From: Chara braunii
Taxonomy: Eukaryota > Streptophyta > Charophyceae > Charales > Characeae
DNA length: 25,789 nucleotides
Reading direction: 5' to 3'
Assembly: GCA_003427395.1 (NCBI GenBank)
Contig: BFEA01000083.1
Coordinates: forward strand, 1,382,022-1,407,810
Of this stretch, positions 1-8,461 are shown in pieces (position 1 is the stretch's first letter; each line of letters begins with the position of its first letter). Position numbers and translations under genes: made by a program. The notes beneath the pieces are model-generated. The model saw only the letters and a program-made list of their open reading frames with translations, made no database searches and was not told the origin of the DNA.

Positions 1-178
1 CACAAGTAATGAACTTGACAACACTCATAGAAGAATCGGAACTCTACCTACTAGTATGTAGATGACAAACAAAAGATTGAGTAGCCCGCATCACAAATAA
101 TAAACTTGACAACGCTCATAGAAGAATCGGAACTGTACCTACTAGTATGTAGATGACAAACAAAAGATTGAGTAGCCC
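1..178. repeat. 91 bp satellite, subfamily 1 (left edge)
   Basis: Two consecutive copies start at positions 1 and 92 and differ by only a few bases. Each contains GAACTTGACAA-like, AGAATCGGAACT and ACTAGTATGTAGATGACAAA blocks and ends near GATTGAGTAGCCC. The same unit returns at 25540-25789. The array runs off the left edge of the window. Confidence 0.95.
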
Positions 179-179
179 A

Positions 180-478
180 GCTCTAAGAGGTAGAAGAGAA
201 GAAGGAGGGGAGGAGGAAGAAGGAGGAGATGGAGAGGGATATGGAGAGGGAGAAGATGGAGGCAGAGAAAAAAGAAAAGAAGAAGGAGAAGAAGAAGAAG
301 AAGAAGGAGAAGGAAGAGGATGGAGTAGATGAGGTAGGGAAGAGGAAGAAGAGGAGGGAGAAGAGGAAGAAGAAGCAGGTGAAGGAGAAGGGGAAGAAGA
401 AGAGGGAGAGGGGGAGGAAGAAGAAGAGGAAGAAGAAAAAAAAGGAGAAGAAGAAGAAGAAGAAGAAGAGGAGAGATC
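180..478. repeat. Purine-rich GAA/GGA microsatellite tract
   Basis: About 300 bases are almost only A and G on the plus strand, built from irregular GAAGAAG, GGAGG and AAGAAG runs. It begins right after the satellite. Its open frames read as Lys/Glu-rich on plus and Leu/Pro-rich on minus, a product of the base composition and not evidence for a gene. Confidence 0.9.
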
Positions 479-1152
479 TTCTTTCTTCTACTCACCTTGC
501 TAGTGTCTTGTAGATGGAGGCTTCAATCTTGATGAGGCCTTGCTCAATTTTTCTTTGGCTATGGCTTCCTCCTGCTCCTAGCCCTTCTTCCTTCTTCCTT
601 ACTCTTCCCCAAGCTATGACAAGCTCCCTCAGTTATGGCTTATGGAGTCCTCTCCTCTAGGAGGGTTAATGGGGTTCCTCTAGCCTCTCCTTCTCTCCTA
701 CACCCAGGGGGGATATGGTGGATCACCTCCCAAATGTCTCTCCCACCATCACTATCCTCTAGAGTCCTCCCCATTACCTCCCTCTAGCATGGGTTCCTCC
801 CTCCTCACCCCAAGTGCAAAGATGCTCCTGTGAGCTCACTTGGGCAGCATGGGCACTCCTCATGCACATGTGAGAGTCGCGAACTACATTCTGAGCTTAT
901 GTAGGCTGAAACCAGCAGTCCGGCCAGCCCATGAGCCTCCCTATGAGCCTTGGAGTGAACCGAGGTACCCCCAAGGCAAAAATCACTCACCAGGCCCTTC
1001 AAGAGGTACTTGGGCCTCATTTTGGCCAAGTACATGCAGTCCAAGTGGTTGGTAGCAACTCGGCCTGCCTCTTGGCCTACTCCGGCCTCTTTTTCATTGC
1101 TCAAATGCTGCCCCCTAGGGTCCTAATGCCCAAGGGGCAGCAATACTTGAAA
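479..1152. other. Non-coding stretch, no gene seen
   Basis: Pyrimidine-rich, mixed sequence. Several short open frames exist on both strands but none shows a recognisable domain, paralogue in the window or clear start context. I see nothing that can be named. Confidence 0.5.
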
Positions 1153-1177
1153 GAAAAAGGCCTTGTGGGCCTTTTTC
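1153..1177. other. Perfect 10 bp hairpin
   Basis: The arms GAAAAAGGCC (1153-1162) and GGCCTTTTTC (1168-1177) are exact reverse complements around a 5 base loop, TTGTG. Its role is unknown. Confidence 0.8.
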
Positions 1178-1184
1178 TTGATTT

Positions 1185-1361
1185 TTTCAAGTTTCGGCCT
1201 CTTTTGAGTAGGCCGGAGCATTTTTCCATATGGCGGCACATTTTCAGCCTTGGATCTGGCTGAGATCCAAGGNTTTCAAGTTTCGGCCTCTTTTGAGTAG
1301 GCCGGAGCATTTTTCCATATGGCGGCACATTTTCAGCCTTGGATCTGGCTGAGATCCAAGG
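1185..1361. repeat. 88 bp exact duplication around a single N (probable assembly fault)
   Basis: Bases 1185-1272 are repeated without a difference at 1274-1361, with one N at 1273 between them. Exact identity on both sides of one ambiguous base, in a region where other repeats are diverged, suggests two overlapping contig ends joined without collapsing the overlap. A recent real duplication is less likely. Confidence 0.85.
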
Positions 1362-1689
1362 CCAGCAATAATCCGAGCTACCCCCTAGTAGCCCTTGCTT
1401 CAATTTTGAGCCCCCAAGTTCAGTTTTTCAATGTTTGGTGCATCTGGCTCGCTTTTTGGGCCAAATGCATTGTTTTGTCCTTTTCCCTCTTTTGTTTCTT
1501 TCGATTTTGGGTTGCCACCTCATTTCGGAGCTAGCCGTTTTGAGCTGATCCACAAAATACGGCTAGTTCCTCTCTACCATGAGATCTGATCTCAGATTCA
1601 TGGTCCAAAAGAAAACCGGCTACTTCCTTTTTGCATTTTCTCTCAATTTCAACTTTTTAATTCCGATTTTATTGACCTCTGCAATCCGG

Positions 1690-2360
1690 ATTGCCCTCTC
1701 TCGTTCTAGGAGGGGTGAGGTCACAGTTGGGACCTGCCAGTCCCTACTGTGCAGGTCCCAATAGGCCGGCACATTCTCCTCCACTCTTTTCTCCCTCGTT
1801 GTCTCATTCTCCCTCCTATTTCTCTCATTTTTCCTTCTTTTTCTTTTATTTCTGTTTTGACAAGTGTCAAACTGTTGTGCACCCTCTTTCTAGGCCCTAG
1901 GGCCTCATTTAAGGCCAGGTTCATGGCTGTTACATGACCGTTACATCTCGGATTCTAATAATGGCACCCCCTTGCTCCTAGGAGACTTCATTTTGTTCCC
2001 GTTTGCCTAATTGTGAGCCCCTTTTGCTCTGATTTTCTAAGGGCAGCTTTTTTCTCACTTTGGACCTCTCAAGGCTCTATTTTTTTATGCCTTTTTAGTC
2101 TGAGATATTCTGGGCTGCTAGCCAGCCTTCCCAACACCATTATCACATTTTTCTTTCTATCATGGCTCTCCCACTTGCTCCCATTATTGCTTGCACTAGT
2201 GGTGCTAATATTTTCCACCGTCTAGATCCTTGATCTCGACGGCGCCGCTTGCTTGCACAATTATTCCTTGTGGTTGCTCATGGTTCCCTTGGGACATCCC
2301 AAGTCCCCGCCATTCTCCTCCATACTAGTCCCATGTTCTTGTCCCGCCGGCGGTCCCGGC
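1690..2360. repeat. Diverged direct duplication, copy 1
   Basis: This block and the block at 3130-3760 share a series of matching landmarks in the same order: a GGGACC...AGTCCC hairpin, a TC-rich stretch, CAAGTGTCAA, a TCTCGGA-T/C-T block followed by AATAATGGC, and CTAGTGGTGCTAATATTT followed by a GACGG-containing segment. Between landmarks they differ substantially, so the duplication is old. No coding content is seen. Confidence 0.65.
1727..1761. other. Perfect 11 bp hairpin
   Basis: TTGGGACCTGC (1727-1737) pairs exactly with GCAGGTCCCAA (1751-1761) around a 13 base loop that contains CAGTCCCTACT. Related GGGACC...AGTCCC motifs occur near 3165 and 4415. Confidence 0.8.
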
Positions 2361-2700
2361 GGCGCATGTCCCGTTTTTTCAATTTTATTATTTTGACCCA
2401 TTTGGCCCCCGATAACATTCGGACAGCGTCCCATTTTTTATTTTTTTGGGGCCCATTGCCCTTGGTGGTCCCATCATTTCTACATGTGTGCCGATTTTTC
2501 TAGGCCGCGAGATCCCATCTTACGGTCGTCATTTACCGTCTTTACTTGCCCCCTTGCCGAGATTGCTCCTTTCTAGCCTTTTCNGGTTTGCCGTAGCCCA
2601 TTTCCCTTTGGCCGTGGCATCCTCATGCAGTCTGGAATTTCTCGGACTGCAGTCATGGTTGTTTTCCATACCCACAACCCCACAACTTGCCTTATGTTGA
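2361..2700. other. Non-coding stretch with one N, no gene seen
   Basis: Mixed T-rich sequence with an undetermined base at 2584. Open frames here are short and have no recognisable features. Confidence 0.5.
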
Positions 2701-2960
2701 AAGAAAATGACGCGTTAAATTTTATAGTGCATCCGGGATCAATTTTGGCTCCGGATGCACCTAGAGCATGTGTTTTCCTTCCCCCATGCAGTGCGTTGTA
2801 ACTCGGACTGCAATGGGGGTCAATTCCTTAGCCCCAATGCCCCACTACTAGCCCTCACTCAAAAGAAAATGAAACGGCCAACTCCCAAGTGCATCCGGAC
2901 TTGATTTTGGCTCCGGATGCACGTAAAACATGTGTTTTTCCTCATACATGCATTCCGTTT
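2701..2960. repeat. Pair of similar segments, each with a GTGCATCCGG inverted repeat
   Basis: Two segments begin with AAGAAAATGA and carry GTGCATCCGG, an AT-rich spacer with ATTTTGGCT, then CCGGATGCAC. The arms are at 2727-2736/2751-2760 and 2889-2898/2913-2922. Both continue with a similar CATGTGTTTTCC block. The 10 bp arms are perfect in both copies while the flanks and loop differ. Confidence 0.8.
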
Positions 2961-2980
2961 TATTCCGGTTGCAAGAGGCC

Positions 2981-3023
2981 TTGATTTTCTTTGATTTTCT
3001 CTGCAAAAATCAAAGAAAATCAA
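2981..3023. other. Perfect 18 bp AT-rich hairpin
   Basis: TTGATTTTCTTTGATTTT (2981-2998) is the exact reverse complement of bases 3006-3023, with a 7 base loop. Each arm is itself a short direct repeat of a TTGATTTTC-like unit. It could be a small fold-back element or a chance product of low complexity. Confidence 0.85.
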
Positions 3024-3129
3024 AGTCCTTTGTAACCATCATATTCCAGAATGAATCTGGTCACGGATGAATCTCCCCAAGTGACCGTTTTTTACCGTTA
3101 AGGCATTTTTCTCTTTTTTTTTTTTTTCT

Positions 3130-3760
3130 TTTTTTTTTCCTTTCTCCTCCTTTCTTTGACAGTAGGGACCTGTAAGTCCCTACCTATGGCAGTCCCTACT
3201 GACGGCCAACTCACTCACTCCCTCTCACTCCTTTTGTCTTATTCTCCCCCAGTTTCTTTTCTTTTCTCTCTTTTTTCTATCATGCCAAGTGTCAAGTGGT
3301 CGTTAAGGCCCTTTTCTAGCCTCTTCCTCTTAATTTTGGCCCTCCTTATGCCCAAGGTGCAGTTCGTTATTTCTCGGACTGCAATAATGGCCTTCCCATG
3401 CCCATGGGAGCCTCCTTTTACTCCTACACTTCTCCCCCAATGGTCCCTCCTACTCCGATTTTCTCCCGGAGGGCTATTTTTCACATGGGGTCTCATTTGA
3501 CTCTATTTTCTTGAGGGAGGCTGATCCGAGATTTTTCGGATTGCTCCCATGCCTCCCACTTCAGTTTTCTTTACTTTTCCTTTTCCTTTTGGCCTTCCCG
3601 TTTGTCCCCACTAGTACTTGCACTAGTGGTGCTAATATTTTTGGCCGTCAAGGTGTCGATCTTGACGGTGTCCCTTGCATTTATTATTTTTCCTTCATGC
3701 GGTGTCGCCGTTTCTTCTTGGGGCTTTCACATGTCCCCACTACTTGTCCCGTTGGTGGTC
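3130..3760. repeat. Diverged direct duplication, copy 2
   Basis: Partner of the block at 1690-2360, with the same order of landmarks. It starts with an 8 bp hairpin, GTAGGGAC (3162-3169) with GTCCCTAC (3176-3183), and passes into the 26 bp tandem array at its right end. It follows a T-rich run at about 3112-3138. Confidence 0.65.
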
Positions 3761-3876
3761 CCCGACTCTTAGTCCCATCGGCGGTCCCTGATACTTAGTC
3801 CCGTCGGTGGTCCCCGACACTTAGTCCCGTCGGCGGTCACCGACACATTAGTCCCGTCGGCGGTCCCTGATACATT
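3746..3876. repeat. 26 bp tandem array, about 5 units
   Basis: Units start with GTCCC at 3746, 3772, 3798, 3824 and 3851, so the period is 26, once 27. The consensus is GTCCCGTCGG followed by a CGGTCCC-like block and GATACTTA. Units differ by a few bases. The related text near 2338-2370 suggests the array grew from a sequence already present in the older duplicated block. Confidence 0.9.
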
Positions 3877-4400
3877 TCGCCCCGTACGCCATTATTTTTA
3901 CTTAGTCTCACGTGGCCCCGGGTGCCTTTCCCTGAGGTGTCCCATGCTCCTTGGGCGTCTTGTTGCCCCACAACGACCCCTCTCCTTAGTCTTTCCTCGC
4001 GCCTTGTGCGTGCCGATCTCTTTGGTCGTGGGCCTCCGCTTAGAGGCTCTCGTAGGTGGCCTCCGTGTTGGCCCTCATTTCCTGGCTTCCCGCGGCTTGT
4101 GGTCGCCCATCCCTCGACTTCCTCATTCTCTTATTGTTATCGCGCAACAATTGCTAATTCACAGGGTCCTTTGGCCTTAGTCTTATTGCATTCCGATGGC
4201 CCTCCCGGCCTCCTGCTATGTTTTATGTGCCCCTGTTCTTGCGCTCGCTTGCTTGCCGCCGCTAGTTCTTTCCTCGTGTGGTTCTCTCCTCAGGGCATCA
4301 TTCCCTTCTGCGGCCTAATCCTTTGTCTTTTCTCTCTCCTGCTTCCTCACTACAGATTTCTCTGTTGTGCACAAATCGTCCGTATTCAATCTCTCGAATG
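3877..4400. other. Unresolved stretch, no gene supported
   Basis: GC-richer DNA with two overlapping plus-strand open frames of up to about 160 codons. Neither shows a domain, and both lie inside what may be LTR sequence reading leftward from 4436. I do not call a gene. Confidence 0.4.
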
Positions 4401-4413
4401 ATGGGAAGTTATT

Positions 4414-4469
4414 CGGGACCCACCAGTCCCGACACATTCCCCCCACTCATTCGCGATGTCCTCATCGCG
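4414..4469 (-). promoter_or_regulatory. Retroelement 3' boundary: polypurine tract and LTR start (outer copy)
   Basis: Read on the minus strand, GAGTGGGGGGAA is followed directly by TGTGTCGGGAC, the form expected for a polypurine tract and the first bases of a 3' LTR. The junction is near 4436. The LTR start can fold: CGGGAC (4414-4419) pairs with GTCCCG (4426-4431). Upstream of the tract lies CGCGATG (4452-4458) with CATCGCG (4463-4469), four-base loop. The layout matches the boundary at 5820. No partner LTR was found, so this rests on motif form. Confidence 0.55.
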
Positions 4470-4589
4470 CACCAATCTCTTGTTAGTGGATTTTGGAGGG
4501 ATAGACGAGAGAGGAGGGTAAGGTATTATGGGTGGTTAGTTTGTCAGGGTCCGTTTTGTTCTTTTCCGATCTCTTTCTCAATGTCTTCC

Positions 4590-5171
4590 TTAGCTTCCGC
4601 CCCTTGGGGTGGAGGAGGGTATGGGGGAGTCGAAGGTTCTACAGCTTAGATCAGGTTGCTCATTTCCATCATAGCTTTGCCTGTTTATCTTTCCCTCAAT
4701 CGAGACGCGAACTTCTTCTTTTGTCAACACTGTATACTCAGCAGGGCAACCCATAATTCTTTTGCCTTCAGTAACATGAAGCAGATGAGGCTCTCATTGC
4801 TTCATGCACTTAACTACTGGTATGCTTGCTTTATTCCCAGGGTGACAATTTGTGGTCATAACACAATTGGTTTTCTCATTTTATACCTTGACTTTGTTGA
4901 TAACAAATTGTAGGCAAGTTTTTGGATGCGACTCAATGTCAGGAATTTGCTCCGAAAGGGCGATGTTTGTCTAATACAACCGTCGTCTTTGCCGTGATGA
5001 TACCCACTTCGAATCGGTGAGCCCAGGCACAACTCCCCTTAAGTGCTTCGTAATCTCAAATTTGTCTTCCCATTTCATCGAGGAAGCATTCTCGAGCAGA
5101 AACCATTTTGACCTCGCCTCATTCATTACTCTTATAAAAAAATAATCTACTTTTTGGCCCGTGCAATCCAT
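4590..5171 (-). pseudogene. Decayed ORF of unknown function next to a retroelement 3' boundary
   Basis: One reading frame of about 193 codons runs from an ATG at 5171 (another candidate ATG lies about 15 codons in) to TAA at 4590-4592. It is broken by in-frame stops at 4971-4973 (TAG), 4881-4883 (TAA) and 4794-4796 (TGA), without a frameshift. The translation has protein-like composition throughout, with pieces such as ARSKWFLLENASSMKWEDKF, KASIPVVKCMK and TVLTKEEVRVSIEGKINRQS. I do not recognise a domain. It ends about 120 bases before the polypurine tract near 4450, so it may be a 3' ORF of a second, truncated element. A multi-exon host gene fragment is the alternative, but the frame continues through the stops and no intron is needed. 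Confidence 0.45.
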
Positions 5172-5469
5172 GTTTTCCCTTTACCGTTCCCCGATGCTCA
5201 AGCCTTGCCAAATCCACATGCATCTCCCCCGGGTCCTTTCGCCCGACTCTCCTCAGGTCCTGCCAATTTTGCATTCATATCACTCTTTGTCCTTTCTTGT
5301 TCCTTGCTTATTTTTAACTTTTTTCATGCATGTTGCCCAGTTCATCCCTTGTGCATCCCTCTTTCAGACACCTTGTCAGACCTGTTTCCAAATACTCATT
5401 TGTTTCCCAGCCTTCCAGTCTTTCTCTCAGATCCATACATAGTCCATCATACGAGTCTTTGCTTTTCCA
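5172..5469. other. Pyrimidine-rich DNA leading into the 65 bp array
   Basis: T- and C-rich, with early diverged versions of the unit repeated at 5470-5780, for example CCTTGTCAGACCTGTTT. Plus-strand open frames are consequences of the repeat. It probably belongs to LTR or 3' non-coding sequence. Confidence 0.5.
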
Positions 5470-5780
5470 GACGTCTTACTTGACCCATTTTCAAGCTTAT
5501 GCCAAATCAATCACACAAGTCGCTTGCCAGGCTTTTTCTCGAGCTCATGCAACGTCAATTTCTCACCCATTTCTCTTCTGGACATCTTATTAGGCCTATT
5601 CTGAAGCCTGCGCAAAGTCAATTACTCATCCATTCTTCTCTTCTGAACATCTTGTCAGACCTTTTTCTCAAGCTCATGCAACGTTAATTACTCATTCATT
5701 CTTTTCTTCTGAACATCTTGCCATACTTTTTTTCAAGCCTGCGCAAAGTCGATTACTCATTCATTCTTACGCTCATGGTA
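5470..5780. repeat. 65-66 bp tandem array, 4-5 units
   Basis: Units run from ACATCTT(G)(T)CAGACC-like starts through TCAAGC(T/C)(C/T)(A/G)TGC(A/G)CAA and ATTACTCATTCATTC to CTTCTGA. The last three units are regular at 65-66 bp; the earlier ones are diverged. It lies immediately left of the 5820 boundary, which places it inside the putative 3' LTR. Confidence 0.85.
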
Positions 5781-5814
5781 CCCTTCTCTTTTGCACGCTT
5801 TTTCTTTGGTAGAT

Positions 5815-5856
5815 GACACACCTTCCCCCCACTCAAAATGCGATGTCCCCATCGCA
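5815..5856 (-). promoter_or_regulatory. Retroelement 3' boundary: polypurine tract and LTR start (inner copy)
   Basis: On the minus strand GAGTGGGGGGAAGG is followed by TGTGTCATCTACC, a polypurine tract and LTR start with the junction near 5820. Just upstream lies TGCGATG (5839-5845) with CATCGCA (5850-5856), four-base loop. Compared with the copy at 4452-4469 the outer stem pair is T-A instead of C-G, so both sides changed together. This is the nearest boundary downstream of the gag-pol frame and its likely 3' end. Confidence 0.6.
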
Positions 5857-7050
5857 CGACTGGTTATCACTCGGAGGTACGCAGATCTTGGCCCACCAAC
5901 GAGTAGGCGGATGCCGGTCCATCAGCCCCCAAAAGGAAGGGTGATCAGTCCTCCCCCTGCTGATAACTCACCTCATCCCCTACTCCGTCCGACATTTTGC
6001 CGCTTACAAGACGGACGTCATCACTGAGGTACCTCCTCATATCTGGCAGGCAGGTCCAGTCCAAAACCTCCCAGGACCCCGTCTTGCCGCAAGGGCTTTC
6101 TCGCAAATCGTTCCTCCCGGGTGGTGTTTTTTTGGATCCGGCCTCTTCCTTTCAAGAGAGTTGGGGCTCTCAATTAGTCCACGAGTGCAGTTACGAAGAC
6201 CTCATAATTAGTCCAGAAGCACTCATAATGCTTCGGCGGGGCGGTGTCACTCGCCCCGTGATGGTTGTGGCTTCCACCCGGTACCACGCCCAACTCCTCC
6301 CTTCTGGACAATACTGCTCAACTTAAGGCGAGCCGTCGTGGTCCATTCCAAGCGGCCATGCCGCCCCTCAACGACATGGCGTGTGGTTGGGGAGAACAAA
6401 AGAGAGTAGAAAAAAAAGAATGGTTCTCTCGCCCATTTGGTTCCCTCACCCTTTGACGTTTAGGCGTTCAACACGAGGCGCGATTTGAACTTCCCGACTA
6501 GAGCTTGTTGTCGGGGTCAGTTCCGGACGTCCCACACGGATCCAAGTGGTAGGTGCCTTGGTCCTTTAACCATCATCCCCTTACAAGAGGAACAGGTCGC
6601 ACTGAGACTTTTTCCCTTATAGGGATAGAGGTCTTGGGGTCGAGGTGCGAGCACCGGTATCCCCCTCCTGCTGAGGCCAAAGACTAGAAAAAGAGAAAAT
6701 CAATTTCAATGCTATTTCCAAGTTCATTTCAAGTTGCCTAGGGTCCCTTGCCTATGCAATGCAATATTCAATCCTCAATCATTCAATCCAATGCTACGTC
6801 TAAGGCTGATTCTCATGGCTGGTCTGACAGCCTCTTATCAACAAGGTCACCATCACGGCCGGTCTGGCGGTCATTCTCTCAAAAGCCATTTCTCAAGACT
6901 GACCCTTCCGCCCACGCAATCCTCAATTTTCTCATTCCTCAACACCCAATTTTTGTGGCCGTCGCAACGGTCCCTGCCCTTCTCGGCTTTAAGGCTCCGC
7001 CTTCTTTATTTTGTCCTTCTCTTTCGCATTTTCCTTCCGTCCCCTTAGCA
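5857..7050. other. Probable 3' untranslated region, part 1; no gene seen
   Basis: The stretch lies between the tandem arrays and the polypurine tract of the minus-strand element. Open frames are short on both strands and the text has no domain-like translation. It includes a GC-rich segment around 6220-6360 and a weakly repetitive TCAATCC region near 6768-6795. Confidence 0.5.
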
Positions 7051-7390
7051 ATTTTCAGTGGCCGACCCACCGGCCTTTTCCATTTCCTCCATTCAACTCA
7101 TTGGCTATTTCAACGACCGACCCACCGGCCTTTTCCACCTCTCTCATCCATCCTTTGGCTATTTTCAATGACCGACCCACCAGCCTTTTCTATTTCTCTC
7201 CTCCCATTGGCTATTTCAATGACCGTCTCACCGGCCTTTCCCATCTCTTTCATTCGTCCCATTGGTTATTTCAATGATCGACCCACCGGCCTTTTCCATC
7301 TCTCTCATCCATCCTTTGGCTATTTTCAATGACCGACCCACCGGCCTTTTCCATCTCTCTCATTCCAGCACATTCTCAATCAGCCTTTCT
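7051..7390. repeat. 55 bp tandem array, 6 units
   Basis: The block GACCCACCGGCCTTTTCC recurs with starts at 7064, 7119, 7174, 7225, 7280 and 7335, giving a period of 55 with one unit of 51. Units also share TTGGCTATTTTCAATGA. Overlapping plus-strand open frames with a repeated Phe/Pro/Leu pattern are produced by the repeat. Confidence 0.95.
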
Positions 7391-7471
7391 CAATCAACTT
7401 TTCTCAATCTAATACGCAGAGGACCCCATTGCCTATTTCAAAACGAATGACCCTTGTCAGGGGCCATTCCT

Positions 7472-7631
7472 GAACAACCTGGTTAGGGTCGTTCTTATCC
7501 ATTCTCAAGTCGAACAGCCTGGTTAGGGCCATTCTTTTTCATTCTCAAGTCGAACAGCCTGGTCAGGGTCATTCCTTTCCATTCTCAAGTCGAACAGCCT
7601 GGTTAGGGTCATTCTTTTTCATTCTCAATGT
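7472..7631. repeat. 40 bp tandem array, 4 units
   Basis: GAACAGCCTGGTTAGGG-like blocks start at 7472, 7512, 7552 and 7592, each followed by CATTCTTTTTCATTCTCAAG or a close variant. The period is exactly 40. A partial unit may precede it at about 7448. Confidence 0.95.
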
Positions 7632-7730
7632 TAGTGCCCAAGGGGGTGGGCCTCGAGGTTACGGATCCCATTTCTGTCTTGGAGGTTAGAAGGTGGTCAT
7701 CTCATCTTTTGCGTGTTGTTCTCTTCCTTT

Positions 7731-7846
7731 CATTTCTCACAGTAATGTACCATCCATTCCATTTCTCACAGTAATGTACCGTTCATTCCATTTCTCACAG
7801 TAATGTATCATCCATTTCATTTCTCACAGTAACGTACCATCCATTG
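7731..7846. repeat. 29 bp tandem array, 4 units
   Basis: CATTTCTCACAGTAATGTAC starts at 7731, 7760, 7789 and 7818. The period is exactly 29, with few substitutions, so the array is younger than its neighbours. Confidence 0.95.
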
Positions 7847-7885
7847 TGTACACTCGACTTAGCGTCTGGCACCCAAGTTGGGGCT
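7844..7885 (+). other. Segment shared with 21651-21690, primer-site-like
   Basis: TTGTGTACAC...GCGTC is followed by TGGCACCCAAGTTGGGG. The same arrangement occurs at 21651-21690 with TGGCGCCCC. TGG at the start of such a motif is where a tRNA primer-binding site would begin, and plant Tat-type elements use TGGCGCC-like sites. On the plus strand it would belong to a different element from the minus-strand gag-pol. Flanks beyond about 40 bases do not match. Confidence 0.35.
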
Positions 7886-8461
7886 CGCGATCCCAAGCAG
7901 CTCTAGCCCACCCGGCCGCTCATCCATAACAAAAGACAAAAGCGCCCCTTTCATTTTCACTCTTCCTGATCTCTCAGGTTTTGGCTATTCTCAGTCTCAT
8001 TCATGACTTAGTTGGATTAGGCTCCTAGGGAAGGAGTGTTCTTCACGCACCTTAACCCATAGGTTCCCTAACCTCTCTCGTACTCGACCAGTCATTCAAT
8101 GCCATGGTTTGCTCGTCAATCCGTACTCAAGGTTTTCCTCTCTCAAAAACATAATCCTTGTTCCATCCAAAATTCACAATACGCCCTCTCCCAATCGGTC
8201 TCATCCCAAATCCCATGTCTTTGTCTTAGGTACCCAAGGTAGCTCATCCAAAAACCTCAACAACTATCTTTTACTTTAGCGTGACACAGCCTTAGCTGGC
8301 CCTTTTTTCACTTTCTCCTTAGCAAGCTTGCCCATATTATACACGTTCTCGTCATTCTCATATCTCTGCAGACAGAAAGCAGCGATCCTTTTCAATGCTA
8401 AGCCAACACCTAGTTCCTATTACTGCCTTGCACCTCGTCTCGCCTAGTTTCCTTGTCCACT
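7886..8461. other. Probable 3' untranslated region, part 2; no gene seen
   Basis: Mixed non-repetitive DNA between the 29 bp array and the end of the decayed 3' ORF. I see no coding signal on either strand. Confidence 0.5.

Noticed and set aside
142-513. Lys/Glu-rich (plus) and Leu/Pro-rich (minus) open frames
   Set aside because: They come from the purine-rich microsatellite; no start context or domain.
7011-7450. Plus-strand Pro/Phe-rich repeat proteins
   Set aside because: The frames follow the 55 bp tandem array and exist in several frames at once.
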